Assembly (NCBI RefSeq): GCF_001552175.1
Contig: NZ_BCQR01000022.1
Span: 1 to 55,184 of the forward strand
Direction of reading: 5' to 3'
DNA length: 55,184 bases
Source: Actinomadura kijaniata NBRC 14229
GTDB taxonomy: Bacteria > Actinomycetota > Actinomycetes > Streptosporangiales > Streptosporangiaceae
A model generated the notes under the pieces. The model ran no database searches. It was given only the letters and a program-made list of their open reading frames with translations, and was not told the origin of the DNA. Position numbers and translations under genes: made by a program. Shown one piece after another: positions 7,630-16,310 of this stretch (its first letter is position 1; every line of letters starts with the position of its first letter).

Positions 7630-8391
7630 GTGCCGCACCAGGAGCACTCCCCGGCCACCGGAGTCATCATCACCGGCGGCGCGTCCGGTATCGGCCTGGC
7701 GAGTGCGCGGGCGCTCGCCGAGGCCGGGCGGCCGGTCGCGCTGTGGGACCTGACCGACCCGTCCGGCGCCGCCAAGGAGATCGCCGCGGCCTTCGGTGTC
7801 GCCACCTGCGCCGTCGCCATCGATGTCACCGACACCGCCGCGCTGCCCGGCGCCGTCGAACGGACCCGGGCCGCGCTCGGTTCGGTCGGCGGGCTGGTGC
7901 ACGCGGCCGGGAGGCCCGGTCCGCATCCGGTCGGCGACCTCACCGAGCGGCGGTGGGACGCCGTCCTCGACGTCAACCTCCGCGCCCAGGCCCTGATCGC
8001 CCAGGAGATCCTGCCCGACCTGCGGGCCAACCCCGGGTCGGCGATCGTCGGGATCTCCTCGATCGAGGCGTTCGTCGGGCAGGCGTTCATCCCCGCCTAC
8101 TGCGCCTCCAAGGCGGGGCTGCTCGGCCTGACGCGGTCGCTGGCGCACCTGCTGGCCGCCGACGGGGTCCGGGTGAACGCGGTGTGCCCCGGCTACATCG
8201 ACACCCCCATGCTGCGCGGCGCCACCCCCGAGGAGATGCTCGCGCGGTTCTCCGCCAAGTCCCCCATGGGAAGGCTCGGCGACCCGGCCGAGGTCGGCCG
8301 GGCCGTGCGGTTCCTGATGAGCGACGACGCCTCGTTCATCACCGGGACGCACCTCACCGTGGACGGCGGCACCACCGCCGTCGACCAGTAG
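7630..8391 (+). CDS. Short-chain dehydrogenase/reductase
   Basis: GTG 7630 is chosen (GGGAGA ends 5 bases upstream), giving 253 residues. An in-frame TTG at 7576 would add 18 residues before the fold. The protein is a complete classical SDR: TGGASGIG near the N-terminus, LWDLTD ending strand 2, DVTD at the adenine site, an unusual HAAG in place of NNAG, SSIEAFVG with the catalytic Ser, and YCASK (Tyr/Lys). It ends with GTHLTVDGG, typical of FabG-like enzymes. It opens the plus-strand run and is followed 7 bases later by the nitroreductase gene, so the two are translationally close. Confidence 0.88.
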   Translation: MPHQEHSPATGVIITGGASGIGLASARALAEAGRPVALWDLTDPSGAAKEIAAAFGVATCAVAIDVTDTAALPGAVERTRAALGSVGGLVHAAGRPGPHPVGDLTERRWDAVLDVNLRAQALIAQEILPDLRANPGSAIVGISSIEAFVGQAFIPAYCASKAGLLGLTRSLAHLLAADGVRVNAVCPGYIDTPMLRGATPEEMLARFSAKSPMGRLGDPAEVGRAVRFLMSDDASFITGTHLTVDGGTTAVDQ

Positions 8392-8398
8392 GAGCGAC

Positions 8399-9061
8399 AT
8401 GGACGTCCACGAAGCGCTCTACACCACCCGCGCGATGCGGCGGGTCAGGCCGGACCCGATCCCCGAGGACGCGCAGCGCAGGATCCTGGACGCCGCGATC
8501 CGCGCGCCCAGCGGCGGCAACCAGCAGTACTGGCGGTTCCTGCTGGTCGACGACCCCGCGACCAAGGAACGGCTCGGCCCGCTGTACCGCGACGCCCTGG
8601 ACCGGCTGTGGGAGACCGTCTACAAGCCCATGGTCGACCGGGTGAGGGCCGAGCCCGACACCCCCGAGAACGTCCAGGCCGCCAGGATCATGCGTTCCTC
8701 GCGGTGGCTGGGCGAGCACTTCGAGCGGGTGCCGCTGTTCCTGTTCGCCTACGCCCGGCACGACCTGACCGGAGGCTCGATCTTCCCGGCGGTGTGGAGC
8801 GCCCAGCTCGCCGCCCGCGCCGAGGGGATCGGCAGCACGCTGACCATGCTGCTCGGGCTCTTCCACCCCGACGAGACCCACCGGATCCTCGGCGTCCCGC
8901 AGGACGAGGGCTGGTCGCTGGCCGCGACCGTCTCGTTCGGCCACCCGCTCGGACGCTGGGGCGTGGCGGCCCGGCGGCCCGTGCACGAGGTCAGCTACCG
9001 CAACCGCTGGGGCGAGCCGGTCGGCTTCGAGATCCCCGAACCCCTCTGGAGGCCGCGATGA
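8399..9061 (+). CDS. Nitroreductase-family FMN oxidoreductase
   Basis: The protein has 220 residues from ATG 8399, with AGGAG five bases upstream. The N-terminus has the family FMN-phosphate motif as TRAMRRVRPDPIP, followed by IRAPSGGNQQYWRFLLV (about 36-53), which binds flavin. The second half has GSTLTMLLG and the GHPLGRWG loop near 180. Members reduce nitro groups, quinones or enones, and some fragment flavin. Here it sits between two SDR genes and overlaps the next start by four bases (ATGA), so a role in one degradation pathway is likely. The exact reaction cannot be read from sequence. Confidence 0.85.
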   Translation: MDVHEALYTTRAMRRVRPDPIPEDAQRRILDAAIRAPSGGNQQYWRFLLVDDPATKERLGPLYRDALDRLWETVYKPMVDRVRAEPDTPENVQAARIMRSSRWLGEHFERVPLFLFAYARHDLTGGSIFPAVWSAQLAARAEGIGSTLTMLLGLFHPDETHRILGVPQDEGWSLAATVSFGHPLGRWGVAARRPVHEVSYRNRWGEPVGFEIPEPLWRPR

Positions 9062-9861
9062 CCGCACTCGAAGGCACGTCCGCGCTGGTCACCGGCGGCG
9101 GCAGCGGGATCGGGCTGGCGTGCGCGCGGCGGCTGGCCGCCGACGGCGCGCGGGTCACGGTCTGCGGGCGGACCGAGGCCCGGCTGAAGGAGACCGGCCT
9201 GCGGTACGTCGTCGCGGACGTGACCGACGAGGAGCAGGTGCGGGCGGCCGTCGCGTTCGCCGCCGAGCCCGCCCCGCTGCGCGCCGTCGTGCACAGCGCG
9301 GGCGGCACCACGTCGATCGGCCCGCTGCCGGACCTGGACGCCGGGGCCTGGCGGGCGACGCTGGAGCTGAACGCGACCGGCACCATGCTCGTGCTCAAGC
9401 ACGCCGCCCGCGCCATGGCGCCGAGCGGCGGCGGCGCGTTCGTGGCGATCTCGTCGATCGCCTCCTCCAACACCCACCGCTGGTTCGGCGCCTACGGGGT
9501 CTCCAAGGCCGCCGTCGACCACCTGGTGCGGCTGGGGGCCGACGAGCTGGGCGGCGTCGGCGTCCGGGTCAACGGCATCCGCCCCGGCCTGGTCCGCACC
9601 GAGCTGGTCGCGGGGATCACCGACCCCGGGCCGGTCCTCGACGACTACCTGGCGTGCATGCCGCTCGGGCGCGTCGGCGAGCCCGAGGACATCGCCGAGG
9701 CCGCGCGGTTCCTGGTCGGGCCCGAGTCGTCGTGGCTGACCGGCCAGGTCATCAACGTCGACGGCGGCCACCACCTGCGGCGCGGCCCCGACTACCGGCC
9801 GGTGTTCGAGCCGATGTTCGGCGCGGACGCGCTGCGCGGACTTCCCCCCGAGGAGGGGTGA
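9058..9861 (+). CDS. Short-chain dehydrogenase/reductase
   Basis: The protein has 267 residues from ATG 9058, which overlaps the stop of the nitroreductase gene (ATGA). Motifs: TGGGSGIG, VCGRTEARL (Arg after strand 2 favours NADP), DVTDEEQ, HSAGG in place of NNAG, SSIASSN with catalytic Ser and YGVSK. The FabG-like tail WLTGQVINVDGGHHLRRG is followed by a further 25 residues. It is the third SDR of the island, consistent with successive oxidations of a hydroxyl-bearing substrate. The amidohydrolase start lies 4 bases beyond its stop. Confidence 0.88.
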   Translation: MTALEGTSALVTGGGSGIGLACARRLAADGARVTVCGRTEARLKETGLRYVVADVTDEEQVRAAVAFAAEPAPLRAVVHSAGGTTSIGPLPDLDAGAWRATLELNATGTMLVLKHAARAMAPSGGGAFVAISSIASSNTHRWFGAYGVSKAAVDHLVRLGADELGGVGVRVNGIRPGLVRTELVAGITDPGPVLDDYLACMPLGRVGEPEDIAEAARFLVGPESSWLTGQVINVDGGHHLRRGPDYRPVFEPMFGADALRGLPPEEG

Positions 9862-9864
9862 CCC

Positions 9865-11577
9865 ATGGACGACCTGGTCTTCAAGGGCGCGCGGGTCGTG
9901 GACGGGACCGGCGCGGCCCCGTTCACCGCCGACGTCGCCGTCACGAACGGAAAGATCACCGAGGTGGGGACGGCAAGCACGGCCCGGCGGGTGATCGACG
10001 CCGACGGGGCGCTGCTCACGCCCGGCTTCGTGGACATCCACACGCACTACGACGGCCAGGCCACCTGGGACCCGGTGCTGGCCCCGTCGGCCTGGCACGG
10101 CGTGACGACCGCCGTCATGGGCAACTGCGGGGTCGGGTTCGCGCCCGCCGCGCCCGACCGGCACGACTGGCTGATCGGGCTGATGGAGGGCGTGGAGGAC
10201 ATCCCCGGCAGCGCGCTGTCGGAGGGCATCTCGTGGGAGTGGGAGACCTTCCCCGAGTTCCTGGACGCGCTGGACCGCCGCTCCTACGCCATGGACCTGG
10301 GAACGCAGGTCCCGCACGGCGCGGTCCGCGCCTACGTCATGGGCGAGCGCGGCGCGCGCAACGAGCCCGCCACGCCCGGGGACATCGCCGCGATGAAGGC
10401 GATCGTCAAGCAGGGCGTCGCGGCCGGGGCCCTGGGGTTCTCCACCTCGCGGACGCTGACGCACAAGGCGATCGACGGCGAGTACGTGCCGGGCACGTTC
10501 GCGGCCGAGGACGAGCTGTTCGGGATCGGGGAGGCGCTGGCCGAGCTGGGGCGCGGCGTGTACGAGCTGGCCCCGGCGGGCGCGGCGGGCGAGGACGTCA
10601 ACGCGCCGCGCCGGGAGATCGAGTGGATGCGGCGGCTGTCGCGGGCGACCGGGCGGCCGGTGTCGTTCGCGCTGTTGCAGATCGACGCGGTGCCGGACCT
10701 GTGGCGGGAGCTGCTGGAGCTGTCGGCCGACGCCGACGCGCGGCTGTTCCCGCAGGTGGCGTCGCGGCCGTTCGGAATGCTGATCTCGCTGGAGTCGCTG
10801 CACGCGTTCGGGGACCGGCCGTCCTACCGGGAGATCGCGCTCCTGCCCCGGGGCGAGCGGGTCCGGCGGATGCGCGACCCCGAGGTCAGGGCCCGCATCC
10901 TCGCCGAGACGCCCGCCGAGGAGGACGTGCTGTCGGCGATGGTGCGGGGGTTCCCCGACCGCCTCTACCCCCTCGCCGAACGCGACTGCGACTACGAGCC
11001 CGAGCCCGCCACGTCGGTGGCGGCCCGCGCGCGGGCCGCCGGGCGCGACCCCATGGAGCTGCTGTACGACCTGCTGCTGGAGGACGACGGCCGCAACGTG
11101 CTGATGATGCCGCTCCTCAACTACGCCGACGGCAGCCTCGACCCGCAGCGCGAGATGCTCACCCACCCGCGCGCCGTCCTCGGGCTGGGCGACGGCGGGG
11201 CGCACTGCGGGTTCATCTGCGACGCGTCGCTGCCCACGACGATGCTGGCGCACTGGGCGCGGGACCGGTGGCGCGGCGAGAAGCTGCCGCTGGAGCACGT
11301 CGTGCGGATGATGACGCGCGACACCGCCCGCCTGTACGGCCTCACCGACCGGGGCGTGATCGCGCCCGGCATGAAGGCCGACCTCAACCTCGTCGACTTC
11401 GACAACGTCGCCCTGCACCGCCCCGAGATGGCCTACGACCTGCCCGCCGGGGGGCGCCGCCTGTTGCAGCGCGCCGACGGGTACCTCGGGACGTTCGTGT
11501 CGGGCGTGCAGACGTTCGCCGACGGAGAGCACACCGGGGAACTGCCCGGATCGCTGGTGCGCGGAGGAGCCGCATGA
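9865..11577 (+). CDS. D-aminoacylase-like amidohydrolase
   Basis: The protein has 570 residues from ATG 9865, preceded by GAGGAGGGG. The N-terminal beta-sandwich ([11 protein letters not shown]) leads into a TIM barrel with the metal pair DIHTHYDGQ (about 57-65). [11 protein letters not shown] contains the Cys ligand seen in D-aminoacylases. [10 protein letters not shown] (about 435-444) holds the catalytic Asp. The C-terminal [17 protein letters not shown] closes the sandwich. The family (COG3653) hydrolyses N-acyl-D-amino acids, but relatives in actinobacterial catabolic clusters act on unknown amides or cyclic compounds. It is tightly coupled to the P450 gene (ATGA overlap), so its substrate is probably an intermediate of this pathway rather than a D-amino acid. 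Confidence 0.85.
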   Translation: MDDLVFKGARVVDGTGAAPFTADVAVTNGKITEVGTASTARRVIDADGALLTPGFVDIHTHYDGQATWDPVLAPSAWHGVTTAVMGNCGVGFAPAAPDRHDWLIGLMEGVEDIPGSALSEGISWEWETFPEFLDALDRRSYAMDLGTQVPHGAVRAYVMGERGARNEPATPGDIAAMKAIVKQGVAAGALGFSTSRTLTHKAIDGEYVPGTFAAEDELFGIGEALAELGRGVYELAPAGAAGEDVNAPRREIEWMRRLSRATGRPVSFALLQIDAVPDLWRELLELSADADARLFPQVASRPFGMLISLESLHAFGDRPSYREIALLPRGERVRRMRDPEVRARILAETPAEEDVLSAMVRGFPDRLYPLAERDCDYEPEPATSVAARARAAGRDPMELLYDLLLEDDGRNVLMMPLLNYADGSLDPQREMLTHPRAVLGLGDGGAHCGFICDASLPTTMLAHWARDRWRGEKLPLEHVVRMMTRDTARLYGLTDRGVIAPGMKADLNLVDFDNVALHRPEMAYDLPAGGRRLLQRADGYLGTFVSGVQTFADGEHTGELPGSLVRGGAA

Positions 11578-12737
11578 GAATCGACCTGCTCGACGGCGAC
11601 ATGTACGCCACCGACCCCTGGTCGGTCTACCGGTGGATGCGCGCCGAGGCCCCCGTCTACCACGACGCCGACAACGGGCTGTGGGGCATCGCCAAGCACG
11701 CCGACATCTTCGCGATCGAACGCGACGCGAAGGTCTGGCGCAACTCCGGCGGCTACCGCCCGCAGATCCCGTCCGACCCGTCGATGATCGGCATGGACGA
11801 CCCCGAGCACGCGCACCGCCGCCGGATGGTCTACCAGCGGTTCACGCCGCGCGGGGTGGCGCGCTACGAGAAGAGGATCCGGGACACGGCGGTCGAGTGC
11901 GTCGAGACCGCGCTGGAGGCGGGCACGGTCGACGCGGTGCCCGCGCTGGCCGCCCCGCTGCCGGCCCGGGTGATCGGCTGGCTGCTGGGCTTCCCCGACG
12001 AGGCGTGGGAACGCCTGGTGCACTGGTCGGCGACGGCGGTCGTGGCGGGCGGCGGGCGGCGCTACATCACCGACGAGGCCACGATCGCGGTCGGCGAGTT
12101 CGCGGGCGCGGTGCTGGAGATGGCCAAGGAGCGCCGCGCGTGCCCGGCCGACGACCTGCTGTCGGTCTGGTCGAACGCGGGCCCCGGCGACCCGCCCTAC
12201 GACGACGAGCACTTCGCCCACGAGGCGCTGCTGCTGCTGGTCGGCGGCGCCGAGACGACCCGGACGGTCATCGCCACCGCCCTCGACGCGCTCATCCGCC
12301 ACCCCGACCAGTGGCGGCTGCTGCGCGACGACCCGTCGCTGATCCCGGGCGCGGTGGAGGAGTTCGTGCGCTGGACGACGCCGATCCTCAACATGTGCCG
12401 CTCCCCCGTCCGCGACGTGGAGGTGCGCGGCGTCACGATCCCGGCGGGCGGGCAGGTGCTGCTGATGTACGGGTCGGCCAACCGCGACGAGGAGGTCTTC
12501 GCCGACCCCGACGCGTTCGACGTGCGGCGCCCGCCCGGCGACCACATCGCGTTCGGGCTCGGCCCGCACTTCTGCCTGGGCGCGTCCCTGGCCCGGCTGG
12601 AGCTCCGGATCTTCTTCGAGGAGTTCGTGGCCCGCGTCGCCACCGCCGAGCACGCCGACGACACCGGCCCGCGCATCCTGCCCAACGCGTTCGTGCGCGG
12701 CGTGACCTCATTCCCCGTCGCCCTGACGCGCCGCTGA
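11574..12737 (+). CDS. Cytochrome P450
   Basis: The complete 387-residue P450 starts at ATG 11574, overlapping the previous stop. Key parts: MDDPEHAHRRRMV (C-helix), I-helix oxygen site GGAETT (224-229), E263xxR266 and the heme loop FGLGPHFCLG with Cys334 as iron ligand. The GGAETTR form recalls the CYP125/CYP142 group that attacks sterol side chains, which use GDETTR, but this is only a hint. Ferredoxin and reductase genes are absent from the window, so electrons must come from elsewhere. With the downstream FadD19-like ligase, it suggests oxidation of an alkyl group to a carboxylate followed by CoA activation. Confidence 0.9.
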   Translation: MRIDLLDGDMYATDPWSVYRWMRAEAPVYHDADNGLWGIAKHADIFAIERDAKVWRNSGGYRPQIPSDPSMIGMDDPEHAHRRRMVYQRFTPRGVARYEKRIRDTAVECVETALEAGTVDAVPALAAPLPARVIGWLLGFPDEAWERLVHWSATAVVAGGGRRYITDEATIAVGEFAGAVLEMAKERRACPADDLLSVWSNAGPGDPPYDDEHFAHEALLLLVGGAETTRTVIATALDALIRHPDQWRLLRDDPSLIPGAVEEFVRWTTPILNMCRSPVRDVEVRGVTIPAGGQVLLMYGSANRDEEVFADPDAFDVRRPPGDHIAFGLGPHFCLGASLARLELRIFFEEFVARVATAEHADDTGPRILPNAFVRGVTSFPVALTRR

Positions 12738-12764
12738 GCCGCGTTCCCCCGAGGAGACCCCCGT

Positions 12765-14282
12765 ATGCGGTCGTTCAACCTGGCGGACCTGTTCGAGATC
12801 GTCGCCGACGCGTGCCCGGACCGCACGGCGCTGGTGGCGGCGGGCGGCCCCGCGGCGCGGCTCACCTACGCCGGGCTGGACGCCCGCGCCAACCGCGCCG
12901 CCCACCACCTGGCGGCGGCGGGCGTGGGACCCGGCGACCGCGTGGGCGTGCTGTCCCGCAACCGCGCCGAGTGGCTGGAGACGATGATCGCCTGCTTCAA
13001 GCTGCGGGCGGCCCCGGTCAACGTCAACCACCGCTACGTCGCCGACGAGCTGACGTACCTGCTCGACGACGCCGGATGCGCGGCGCTGGTGGCGGAGAGG
13101 GACCTCCTCCCCGCCGTCCGGCGGGACCGGCTGCCGCGCCTGCGGCACGTGGTGGCGATCGACGGCGACTACGAGGAGGCGCTGGCGGCGGCCTCCCCCG
13201 AACGCGACTTCGGGCCGCGTTCCTCCGACGACCCGTACCTGCTCTACACCGGCGGCACCACGGGCCTGCCGAAGGGCGTGCTGTGGCGGTGCGAGGACAT
13301 CTTCGTCGCGGTGATGGGCGGAGCGGAACCCGCGCGGGACCCAGACGAGCTGGCGGCCTGCGCCGATCGGGAGCCGCTGCGGATGCAGGTGCACGCGCCG
13401 CTGATGCACGGCGGCGGCCAGTGGGCCACATGGATCACGTTCCTGGCGGGCGGCACGGTGGTGCTGTGGACGGGCCGCGCTTTCGACGCCGCCGCCGCGC
13501 TCCGCCTGGCCGAACGCGAGCGGTCGCAGATCCTCATGCTGGTCGGCGACGGCATGGCCCGGCCGGTGGCCGACGAGCTGGCGACCGGCGGCTACCCGAA
13601 GCTGGCGGTGTTCGCGTTCGGGTCGGGCGGCGCGCCCCTGTCGCCCGCCGTGCGGGAACGCCTCCTGGCGGCGGTCCCGGGCGCCTACGTCTCCGACAAC
13701 CTGGGCGGGTCCGAGACCGGCGCGATGGGCGCGGCCGAGCCGTCGGGCCGGTTCCGGCTGGGCCCCGAGTTCGCGGTGCTGGACGACGGCCTGCGGCCCG
13801 TTCCCCCCGGCGGGGAGGGGATCGTGGCGCGCACGGGGCACATCCCGGTGGCGTACTGGAACGACCCGGACAAGACGGCGGCGACGTTCGTGACCGATCC
13901 CGACGGCCGCCGCTGGGCGTTGCAGGGCGACCACGCCCGCGTGGCGGAGGACGGCACGGTCGCGCTGCTGGGCCGGGGCTCCCTGGTCATCAACACCGGC
14001 GGCGAGAAGGTGTTCGCCGAGGAGGTGGAGCAGGTGCTGCGCACCCACCCCGCCGTGGCCGACGCGATCGTCGTCGGCGCCCCCGACGAGCGCCTGGGCC
14101 GGCGGGTGACGGCGGTGGTCGCCACCGCCTCCGGTACGCCGCCGCCGGAGGCGGAGCTGTCCGCGCACTGCCGCCGTCACCTGGCGGGGTACAAGGCGCC
14201 GCGCGCCTACCGCTTCGTGGCGGAGATCCGCCGGACCCCGGTCGGCAAGCCCGACTACGCGTGGGCCCGCACCCTGGTGTGA
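12765..14282 (+). CDS. Acyl-CoA synthetase, FadD19-like
   Basis: The protein has 505 residues from ATG 12765, with GAGGAGACC upstream. It is an adenylate-forming enzyme: P-loop YTGGTTGLPKGVLWR (about 161-175), GGSETG (about 308), the GDHARVAEDG hinge and the catalytic Lys near the end in TPVGKPDYAW. The YTGGTTGxPKGVxWR signature and the GKxDYxWA tail match FadD19/FadD17-type ligases of actinobacteria that activate steroid side chains or fatty acids. It lies 27 bases after the P450 gene and is the last gene of the run, just before a perfect hairpin. The reaction is ATP + carboxylate + CoA to acyl-CoA; the actual acid is unknown. Confidence 0.9.
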   Translation: MRSFNLADLFEIVADACPDRTALVAAGGPAARLTYAGLDARANRAAHHLAAAGVGPGDRVGVLSRNRAEWLETMIACFKLRAAPVNVNHRYVADELTYLLDDAGCAALVAERDLLPAVRRDRLPRLRHVVAIDGDYEEALAAASPERDFGPRSSDDPYLLYTGGTTGLPKGVLWRCEDIFVAVMGGAEPARDPDELAACADREPLRMQVHAPLMHGGGQWATWITFLAGGTVVLWTGRAFDAAAALRLAERERSQILMLVGDGMARPVADELATGGYPKLAVFAFGSGGAPLSPAVRERLLAAVPGAYVSDNLGGSETGAMGAAEPSGRFRLGPEFAVLDDGLRPVPPGGEGIVARTGHIPVAYWNDPDKTAATFVTDPDGRRWALQGDHARVAEDGTVALLGRGSLVINTGGEKVFAEEVEQVLRTHPAVADAIVVGAPDERLGRRVTAVVATASGTPPPEAELSAHCRRHLAGYKAPRAYRFVAEIRRTPVGKPDYAWARTLV

Positions 14283-14293
14283 GGCGCCGTGAG

Positions 14294-14340
14294 GCTTGAA
14301 CGGTCCTCCCGGGTGCCGGGTGCGGGAGGACCGTTCAAGC
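14294..14340 (+). terminator. Perfect 17-bp hairpin ending the catabolic run
   Basis: GCTTGAACGGTCCTCCC (14294-14310) pairs exactly with 14324-14340 around a 13-base loop. It begins 12 bases after the acyl-CoA synthetase stop, so it marks the 3' end of the operon starting at 7630. Confidence 0.88.
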
Positions 14341-14459
14341 CCGTGCGGGCGGGTCCGCGTCCGAGGGTGCGCGGGCCCCGGGGCGCGGGTCAACGCCCGC
14401 CCGGACGGTGGCCGCCTCAGGTCCCCCGGACAACCGCGCCGCGGGACGACGCGTCGGGG

Positions 14460-14936
14460 TCAGCCGAGGATCTCCGGCGGGACCGGTTGGCTCCGCCCCT
14501 CCCGGCACAGCCGCGCCAGGCCCCCGCCGCTCTCGACGAGGACGCCGCCCTCCCGGACGACGTCGTAGCCGGACGCCGCCGCGCCGTCCATCGTGGTGCG
14601 CCCCTCGTGCGGGGAGAGGAAGAGCACCAGGCGCTCGCCCTCCTTCGGCGTTCCGGCGTCGATCGTGGGCCAGACCGCGGTGGGGCGTCCGAGCGCGGGG
14701 CCCTTGACCGTCCCGGTGCCCTCCACCAGCCAGCCCTCGGTCTCGGTCGTGCCGTCGGCGAGCGCGGCGACCTTGCGGAAGGTCACCTTCGCGACGGTGG
14801 CGGCCCCGGCGGCGACCTCGGCGACCTCGGCGGCCCTGGGAACCGGGCAGCCGGAGCTCTCCGCGCCGGAGCACCCCGCGGACGCCAGGACGGTCAGCAG
14901 CACCCCGGCGACGGGGAGGCAGATGCGGTTCTTCAA
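14460..14936 (-). CDS. Putative lipoprotein of unknown function
   Basis: Start TTG 14936 is chosen because GAGGAC lies 5-6 bases upstream and because it gives a clean signal sequence: LKNR, a hydrophobic stretch and the lipobox LASAGC (Cys at about 22). The mature part of about 135 residues has a short Cys-containing start (SGCPVPRA), then beta-rich sequence with WLVEGTGTVKG, PTAVWPTI and RLVLFLSPHEG, ending in SGGGLARLCREG. This resembles small extracytoplasmic proteins with a DUF-type beta domain; no family is certain. It lies immediately downstream of the end of the IS element, and its upstream region may therefore have been altered by the insertion. Confidence 0.65.
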   Translation of the reverse strand: MKNRICLPVAGVLLTVLASAGCSGAESSGCPVPRAAEVAEVAAGAATVAKVTFRKVAALADGTTETEGWLVEGTGTVKGPALGRPTAVWPTIDAGTPKEGERLVLFLSPHEGRTTMDGAAASGYDVVREGGVLVESGGGLARLCREGRSQPVPPEILG

Positions 14937-14944
14937 GGTCGTCC

Positions 14945-16261
14945 TCAGGTTCGCAGCGCCCAGTAGGGGCCGTCGTGGCGGCCGAGAATCAGGTTGAGGG
15001 GCTCGTTGCGCGTGTCGGTGCTGTGTTGACTTCCGCTCCCCCGCCCGAAGGGGTGAGGGATTCCTACCACGGTCGGTTGACCGTCTCGGTGGGTTCCTGC
15101 TTCGCGGCGCCGCGCCGGAACGGGTTCCGGTCTTACCCGCGCTCCACAGGCTGTCACCGCCAGTCCGGCGGCCTTGGCGACGTTGATCGCCGCGTTGATG
15201 TCGCGGTCCAGCACCGTCCCGCACGCCCTGCACCTCCAGACGCGAACGTACAGGGGCTTGGGACCGTCCTTGACCCCGCAGGCCGAGCAGACCTGCGAGG
15301 TCGGCTCGAACCGACCGATGCGCACCAGAGTCCGTCCGTGCTTGGCCGCTTCGTACTCCAGCATCGCCACGAACTGCACCCATCCGGCGTCGTGCACGGA
15401 TTTGGCCAAGCGGGTGCGTGCCAGTCCCTTCACCGCCAGGTCCTCCACGGCGATCGCTTGGTTCTCGCGAACGAGCCTGGTGGAGACCCGGTGATGGAAC
15501 TCTCGCCGCGCATCGGCCACCCGCACATGGGCGCGGGCGAGACGAAGCCTGGCCTTCTCCCGGTTCTTGGACCCCTTGACCTTGCGGGACAGCGCCCGCT
15601 GGGCGCGCTTGAGACGTTTCTCGGCCCGGCGCAGGAAACGCGGGGAGGTGATCTTGGTGCCGTCCGACAGCACCGCGAAATGCCCCAACCCCAGATCGAC
15701 TCCCACCTGCGGCGCGACCGGCGGCAGCGGCTCGGGGGCGACCTCCACCACGAACGAGGCGAAGTACCGACCCGCCGCGTCCTTGACCACCGTCACCGTG
15801 GACGGGACGGACGGCAAGGTCCGGGACCACCTGACCCGCACCTGCCCGATCTTGGGGAGGGACAGGTCGCCGCCGGGAGTGATCTTCCAACGAGCGTTGG
15901 CGGTGAACCGGATCGCCTGCCGGGTGTCCTTGCGGGACTTGAACCGGGGCGGGCCCACCCTCGGCCGCTTGCCTTTGAGCCCGTCGAAGAAGGCGCGGTA
16001 GGCCGCGTCCAGATCCCGCAAGGACTGTTGCAGCACCACCGCCGACACCTCACCGAGCCAGGCCCTCCCGGGGGCCTTCTTGGCCGCAGTGAGTCGCCGG
16101 GACAGCTCGTTTGGGGTCACGAACGGCAACCCGGCGGCGCGGGCGTCTTCACGGATGCGCAGCGCGTCGTTGTAGACCACGCGAGCGCATCCGAACGCGC
16201 GGGCCAACGCGGCGCGCTGAGGGCCGTTGGGATACAGGCGAAAGCTGTACCGAAGCCACAC
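14945..16261 (-). CDS. tnpB: TnpB, RNA-guided nuclease of an IS200/IS605-type element
   Basis: GTG 16261 is chosen because it gives the usual N-terminus (VWLRYSFRLYPN); an in-frame ATG at 16312 would add 17 residues. The 438-residue protein has the family layout: helical N-terminus with GCARVVYNDALR, wedge region, then the split RuvC domain with Asp189 (GVDLGLGHF), Glu273 (AVEDLAVKG) and Asp354 (DRDINAAIN). A zinc ribbon lies between them (CSACG 325-329, CRACG 344-348). All catalytic and zinc residues are present, so the nuclease may be functional. The last 24 or so codons appear to lie outside the element's right end (near 15025), so the C-terminal tail comes from flanking DNA. A broken tnpA lies divergently upstream. 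Confidence 0.9.
   Translation of the reverse strand: MWLRYSFRLYPNGPQRAALARAFGCARVVYNDALRIREDARAAGLPFVTPNELSRRLTAAKKAPGRAWLGEVSAVVLQQSLRDLDAAYRAFFDGLKGKRPRVGPPRFKSRKDTRQAIRFTANARWKITPGGDLSLPKIGQVRVRWSRTLPSVPSTVTVVKDAAGRYFASFVVEVAPEPLPPVAPQVGVDLGLGHFAVLSDGTKITSPRFLRRAEKRLKRAQRALSRKVKGSKNREKARLRLARAHVRVADARREFHHRVSTRLVRENQAIAVEDLAVKGLARTRLAKSVHDAGWVQFVAMLEYEAAKHGRTLVRIGRFEPTSQVCSACGVKDGPKPLYVRVWRCRACGTVLDRDINAAINVAKAAGLAVTACGARVRPEPVPARRREAGTHRDGQPTVVGIPHPFGRGSGSQHSTDTRNEPLNLILGRHDGPYWALRT
15025..15150 (-). ncRNA. Probable omega-RNA scaffold at the tnpB 3' end
   Basis: TnpB omega-RNAs overlap the 3' end of tnpB and finish at the element's right end. Here the minus strand shows a hairpin (CTCACCCC at 15050-15057 pairing with GGGGGAG at 15036-15042 around TTCGGGC) followed by GGAAGTCAAC (15034-15025), the expected terminal pattern. 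The guide would then be the adjoining minus-strand bases 15024 down to about 15005. The 5' boundary is only a guess. Confidence 0.5.
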
Positions 16262-16310
16262 ACCGACCCCCGCATACGCGACACACCCGACCGTAACCAA
16301 ATGTAACGGC

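Noticed and set aside
8995..11532. An 845-codon open frame on the minus strand opposite the SDR and amidohydrolase genes
   Set aside because: The product is repetitive Arg/Gly/Val/His sequence typical of antisense frames, and the plus-strand genes have clear active-site motifs and overlaps.
6680..14282. Natural-product biosynthetic cluster
   Set aside because: There are P450, SDR and ligase genes but no carrier protein, synthase, condensation domain or terpene cyclase; the ligase is of the FadD19 catabolic type.
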